Source: Acidimicrobiaceae bacterium (GTDB lineage: Bacteria > Actinomycetota > Acidimicrobiia > Acidimicrobiales > RAAP-2). From it: a stretch of 10,192 bases of DNA. Shown here piece after piece: positions 6,461 to 10,192 of this stretch. How positions within the stretch are numbered: the first letter of the stretch is position 1; each line of letters starts with the position of its first letter. A program made the translations under genes and the position numbers. Below the pieces are notes generated by a model. The model saw only the letters and a program-made list of their open reading frames with translations. It had not been told where the DNA came from and ran no database searches. The DNA lies in contig PLCI01000060.1 of assembly GCA_003135595.1 (NCBI GenBank), positions 19,260 through 29,451 of the forward strand, written 5' to 3'.

Positions 6461-9178
6461 GTGTCGGCATGGTTTCCCGACTCATCGCCCGTGCCCGGAC
6501 TGCGGGTCACCGATCTCTGTCTCGTCCTCGACGACATCGGCCCGCTCGTCGATCAGGCGATCTCGAGCGGCGACGCGACCGACGCGTTCCTGCTCGCGGC
6601 CGGCGCGTCGCAGATTCTCCGAGACTTCCTCGAGGACGATCCAGGCCACCTCCTGAGGGCTGCGGCGATCTTTGACGAGAGGCGGCTCGGACCTGCCGGG
6701 AGCGCCCTGTCGCGCGCCGCGTCGCTCGCCTCGTCCGCGCTCCGCCGCAGAAGCGAGTCGCGCCGTCGCGCGCTGACGCTCGCCGCGGATCAGCTTGACG
6801 CCGCGATCACGGACCTGGCGGCCGGCGTGCACTCGGGTCGGCTTCGCCCCGACACGCACGGCGCGGTGGTGCAGATCCTCTCGGAGATCGCCGCGCAGGA
6901 TGTTCGGACAGGCGCCGACGGCGTCCGACAGCCCTCCTGCTTCCGCAGCTTCGATCAGCATCCCCGCGACCTCCAGTCCCTTGCGCGCCTGGTCGTGGAT
7001 CGTCACCCCCCGACGCGGGCTCGCTTCGTGGTCGTCGGCGTTCGGACGTCGGGGAGCTACCTCGCGCCGCTGCTCGCAGAGGCGCTGGGTCTTGCCGGTT
7101 GCGATCCCGTCGCATGGGTCACGGTGCGGCCCCACCGCCCGCCGTCGCCGTCCGTGCGCTCCCGGCTCCTCGATCTCGCGGCCGACGGGGTCCGGGCGCT
7201 CGTGATCGATGACCCGCCGACCACGGGGGGGTCGGTGGATTGTGTCGTGGCGCTCCTCGAGACGCTGGGCTTCGGCCCCGGGCAGGTCACCCTCGCGCTC
7301 GCCACGTTGGCGCAGACCGAACTTCCCGAACGTCTCCAGCGACACGATGCCGTCGTCCTGGACTGGTCGGACTGGGACATCCACCGCCGACTCTCACCGC
7401 TCAGCGTTCGCTCGATGCTCCAGGAACTCTGGGCCGACGTCGACCTCGACGAGCTGAGCCCGGTCACGCTTCCCGAGGATGCTGCCATGGCAAGAGGGCA
7501 CGAGCGCGCAGGCTTTGGCGTCACGGCGGCGCAGAGTGGGCGGCGGTCGACCCTGTCGATCGTCGCCGAGGGCGCCGGGCTCGGCTTCCTCGGGCGCCAC
7601 GTGGTCGCGGTGTCAGACGCCCTGCCCGGGCTCGTCCCGCACGTCGTCGGCTTCAACGACGGCGTCATCGTGCGCCAGTGGATCCCCGACGACGCGCGCG
7701 TGCGCCTCGACAGCGAGGCACGCGTCCGCCAGGCGGTCCACTACGTCTCAAGTCGACGCTCCGAGCTGCCCGCTCGTCGTGACGCGGCCGCCACGATGAT
7801 CGGCCAGAAGCCGGCGTGGGAGGTCGCGAGCAGGATCCTCGCGAGCCCGTACGGCATCGTCGGTCTCGCGATGCGCTCCGGCGGGCTCGACGCCGCCGTT
7901 CGCTCGCTCCTTGCGCCACAGACGCCGGTCGTGGTCGACGGGCAGACCGGCTCGAGAGCCTGGTTCGAGGTCGAGGGATCGCTCGTCAAGGTGAGCTTTT
8001 CGGAGCGGTCGTACTCGAACCTCGATCTCGCGTGCTACGACGCCGCCTACGACGCCGCGGGCGTTGCGCTCGGGGCCACGACGCGCGAGCTCGTCGAGGT
8101 CGCACGCGAGGCGTTCGAGTCGGAGTCCGGCGTCATGGTGGATCCGGAGCGCTGGCTGCTGTACCGGCTCGTGCACCTCTGGGATCTGCGCCGCCTGGGC
8201 CAACTCGCCGCCGACGTCGCCGAGGTGGCGGCCTCGAGGGTCTGGCAGGACTGGGCAGCGACCAGGCTTCTGGGCGGCTCGCTCGACCACGGCGGTGGAC
8301 CGATCTGCGCGGTCGACGTCGACGGCGTGCTCGAGACGAGCCGGCTCGGCGCGCCCGTGCTCACGCCTTCGGCGGCTGTCGGCCTCCGTTCGCTGGATGC
8401 CCACGGCTATCGGACCGTCCTGGCCACCGGGCGAAGCGCCACCGAGCTCGAGGACCGCTGTGCGCGCTACGGGCTCCTCGGCGGCGTTGCCGAGTACGGC
8501 GGCGTCGTCTACGACCACCGCTCGGGCGTGGCACACGAGCTCATCGACGAGGAGGCCAGGGCCGCGCTCGCGGCGGGCCGCGAGCTTCTCTCGGGGATCC
8601 CCGGCGTCCGGCTCGCGGCGCAGCACCGTGCGTCGATCCGCGCGTACCGCCTGGACGTGGACGGCTCTCGGGTGCGTGTCGACGAGGCGACCAGCGACGC
8701 CGTCGTGCAAGCAGCCGGCGGCGGACTGAAGGCGCACGCCGGACTCGCCCAGGTCGACTTCGTGCCCGCTGGCGTGGACAAGGCATCGGGGCTCGAAGCG
8801 CTGCTGACGCTCCTCGACGCGCCGAGCCGGGTTCCGGCCGTCGCGGTGGGCGACAGCCTCGCGGACCTCTCGATGCTTCGAGCCGCAGAGAGAGGATTCG
8901 TTCCTGCACACGCCCGGCGACTCGCGGGAGGGTCCGTTCGCGCGATGCGGCACGGGTACCAGCGAGGCTTTCATGACGCGGTGACCGACGTTGTCGGGCA
9001 CGCTCCGGCTGGGTGCGCGGTGTGTCGCACGCACGACGACCTCCCTGCGGGTGCCGACCTCGTGGCCGCGCTGCTCGCCGGCCTCGAAGGCGGCAGGCGA
9101 CGAGGCGTCGCCCTCGTCCCGGCCATCCTCCGCAAGTCGCGCCGCGCGGGCCGCGGCGACCCCGTGGGGGGCAGCTGA
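6461..9178 (+). CDS. Phosphoribosyltransferase / kinase-like / HAD phosphatase fusion protein
   Basis: About 905 residues from GTG 6461; an in-frame TTG at 6404 would add 19. Residues 1-150 are helical, Ala/Arg-rich and unrecognised. A type I phosphoribosyltransferase domain follows (about 170-305), with pyrophosphate-loop-like VGVRTSGSYLAPLL (192-205) and the PRPP motif ALVIDDPPTTGGS (246-258; acidic pair D250/D251). Residues about 361-541 resemble a reduced aminoglycoside-phosphotransferase-like fold: LGFLGRHVV, VGFNDGVIVRQWIP, VVDGQTGSRAWFE and NLDLACYDAAYDAAG. The C-terminal domain (613-821) is a complete Cof-type (IIB) HAD hydrolase: DVDG with D619/D621, LATGRS with T656, Lys774 and GDSLADLSML with D798/D802. 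A tail has C852-x2-C855. It is probably cytosolic, with no signal or membrane segment. A role making and dephosphorylating a ribosylated metabolite is inference. PRTase and HAD calls are firm, the kinase-like one tentative. It converges with the methyltransferase gene, 40 bp apart. Confidence 0.85.
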   Translation: MSAWFPDSSPVPGLRVTDLCLVLDDIGPLVDQAISSGDATDAFLLAAGASQILRDFLEDDPGHLLRAAAIFDERRLGPAGSALSRAASLASSALRRRSESRRRALTLAADQLDAAITDLAAGVHSGRLRPDTHGAVVQILSEIAAQDVRTGADGVRQPSCFRSFDQHPRDLQSLARLVVDRHPPTRARFVVVGVRTSGSYLAPLLAEALGLAGCDPVAWVTVRPHRPPSPSVRSRLLDLAADGVRALVIDDPPTTGGSVDCVVALLETLGFGPGQVTLALATLAQTELPERLQRHDAVVLDWSDWDIHRRLSPLSVRSMLQELWADVDLDELSPVTLPEDAAMARGHERAGFGVTAAQSGRRSTLSIVAEGAGLGFLGRHVVAVSDALPGLVPHVVGFNDGVIVRQWIPDDARVRLDSEARVRQAVHYVSSRRSELPARRDAAATMIGQKPAWEVASRILASPYGIVGLAMRSGGLDAAVRSLLAPQTPVVVDGQTGSRAWFEVEGSLVKVSFSERSYSNLDLACYDAAYDAAGVALGATTRELVEVAREAFESESGVMVDPERWLLYRLVHLWDLRRLGQLAADVAEVAASRVWQDWAATRLLGGSLDHGGGPICAVDVDGVLETSRLGAPVLTPSAAVGLRSLDAHGYRTVLATGRSATELEDRCARYGLLGGVAEYGGVVYDHRSGVAHELIDEEARAALAAGRELLSGIPGVRLAAQHRASIRAYRLDVDGSRVRVDEATSDAVVQAAGGGLKAHAGLAQVDFVPAGVDKASGLEALLTLLDAPSRVPAVAVGDSLADLSMLRAAERGFVPAHARRLAGGSVRAMRHGYQRGFHDAVTDVVGHAPAGCAVCRTHDDLPAGADLVAALLAGLEGGRRRGVALVPAILRKSRRAGRGDPVGGS

Positions 9179-9218
9179 GCGGTTGGTGCTCGAGGTGCGT
9201 GCGCTGCTGGGCAGGTCG

Positions 9219-10192
9219 CTACCGCACGAAGGCGATGAGGCGACTCTGCGAGTGGGCTGACCGCGCGCCGACAGGGTCGTGGTTCGCGCCGAGGTCGACC
9301 GCGCGGCGGAACGACGTGTTGTCGAGGACCAGTCGCGTCAGCGACGAGTCTCGGGACTCGTCGGGCGGGAACGCCGCACGAACCGGGTGCTCGTCGGCGT
9401 CGACGAAGAGGACGTGGCCGGCGATCCGGTCGATCGCCTTGACGAGGCGTCCGGGCTCGGCCAGCCGACTGCCGCCGCGGAAGGCGCCCAGGAGCTCGAA
9501 GCACGTGACGACGTCGTAGGGACGAGTCAGCTCCTCGACGCGCTCGGTCAGGTCGCCGACGAGGACGTCGTCAGCGGCGAGCCCGTAGAAGGTGGTGCCG
9601 ACGTCGACGGCTCGGGCATCGGACTCGATCCCCAGCACGGGGTGCCCGAGCCGCTTCATCTCGCCGACGAACCAGCCGTAGGAGGAGCCGACATCGAGAT
9701 ACGTGTGGGGCGGCTGCCGCTCGGGCAGGTCCTGGTCGAGGAAGCGGCGCATGCGGGCCAGCCGGTCGGCGCAGTTCGACGCGACGATCCAGCCATCGGC
9801 CACGTCAGGCGTCGGCAGGGGCTGGCGGAGCGATCTCGCCTTGTGCTGGGGCTCGTTGAGCTCGTACAGACGTCGTTGCAGCGGCGTCTCGGTTGGCAGC
9901 CACGTGCGATGGACCTCGATCGTGGCCTCGCCGCGGGCGATCGCGGCGGCCACGCGGTGGTGGCCGTCGATGACCTGGAGCATCGGGCTGCCCGAGATGG
10001 GAGCGACGAGAATCTTGTCCTCGAAGGGCGTGCCGCCGGGCCCGGTGACTCGCTTGGACCGCCCCTGGGCCCACTCGATGAAGTTCCTCGTGACTCTCAG
10101 GAACTCCTCGTCGTCGCGGGCGCCGAACCACGCGCCGTCGAGTCCGAGCACTAGGTGCCCGAACGTCCAGTACTCAGCGTCTCGAAGCTCGC
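9219..10192 (-). CDS. ParB-like domain / SAM-dependent methyltransferase fusion (5' end probably outside window)
   Basis: The minus-strand frame ends at TAG (9221-9219) and runs open to the right edge. Counting from GTG 10151, the first part holds a ParB/sulfiredoxin-like motif, VIDGHHRVAAAIARG (60-74), embedded in VAPISGSPMLQVIDGHHR. The second part is a class I Rossmann methyltransferase: YLDVGSSYGWFVGEM (motif I, 151-165), LGIESD (173-178, acidic end of strand 2) and PYDVVTCFELLGAF (211-224). Visible upstream codons give ELRDAEYWTFGHL before that GTG, which reads as protein, and the GTG lacks a ribosome site, so I treat the gene as truncated by the window. A short form starting at 10151 would have 310 residues. 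ParB-like/methyltransferase fusions of this sort occur in polysaccharide-type clusters, so a small-molecule or sugar acceptor is more likely than chromosome segregation. That is inference. It converges on the fusion gene. Confidence 0.8.
   Translation of the reverse strand, partial: ELRDAEYWTFGHLVLGLDGAWFGARDDEEFLRVTRNFIEWAQGRSKRVTGPGGTPFEDKILVAPISGSPMLQVIDGHHRVAAAIARGEATIEVHRTWLPTETPLQRRLYELNEPQHKARSLRQPLPTPDVADGWIVASNCADRLARMRRFLDQDLPERQPPHTYLDVGSSYGWFVGEMKRLGHPVLGIESDARAVDVGTTFYGLAADDVLVGDLTERVEELTRPYDVVTCFELLGAFRGGSRLAEPGRLVKAIDRIAGHVLFVDADEHPVRAAFPPDESRDSSLTRLVLDNTSFRRAVDLGANHDPVGARSAHSQSRLIAFVR

Noticed and set aside
7748..9034. Minus-strand open frame opposite the HAD part of the fusion gene
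   Set aside because: It has no recognisable motifs, and the plus strand carries all four HAD motifs in order.
9176..9215. Terminator hairpin between the convergent fusion and methyltransferase genes
   Set aside because: Only 4-5 bp complementary segments (GAGC/GCTC, GCAGC/GCTGC) with mismatched spacing and no U-tract were found, too weak to list.
9279..10154. Plus-strand open frame opposite the methyltransferase gene
   Set aside because: The translation is unstructured and charged. The minus strand has clear ParB-like and SAM-binding motifs.

Overview
The DNA is very GC-rich (roughly 70% by eye), with GTG start codons and strong G/C bias at third codon positions. Together with the protein types (a CocE/NonD-type hydrolase ending in paired cysteines, a secreted PQQ-like propeller, a TldD/TldE pair), this suggests an actinobacterial chromosome, possibly Acidimicrobiia or Thermoleophilia. 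The phylum is a moderate-confidence inference and the class is a guess.

Left part (1-2050): the window opens inside a plus-strand gene, the C-terminal beta-sandwich of a CocE/NonD (X-Pro dipeptidyl-peptidase-like) hydrolase, ending at 596. A secreted beta-propeller gene (minus, 644-1927) converges on it, with a 7-bp inverted repeat between the two stop codons.

Middle part (2051-5276): a two-gene minus-strand operon, tldD then tldE, whose stop and start codons overlap in GTGA. It encodes a TldD/TldE (PmbA) heteromeric metallopeptidase. No precursor-peptide gene is visible. About 330 bp without a gene then separate tldD from a divergent plus-strand gene.

Right part (5277-10192): a PAPS-dependent type sulfotransferase (5277-6215), a structured gap, and a gene of about 905 codons (6461-9178) that fuses a type I phosphoribosyltransferase, a probable degenerate aminoglycoside-phosphotransferase-like module and an intact Cof-type (IIB) HAD phosphatase. 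Converging from the right edge is a SAM methyltransferase with an N-terminal ParB-like (IDGHHR) domain. Its frame stays open to the end of the window, so its true start probably lies outside.

Sulfotransferase, PRPP-type transferase, phosphatase and methyltransferase together look like an accessory locus that makes or decorates a small molecule or surface glycan. That functional link is inference. The triple-domain fusion is the most unusual object here. No tRNA, rRNA, CRISPR array, insertion sequence or phage gene was recognised.
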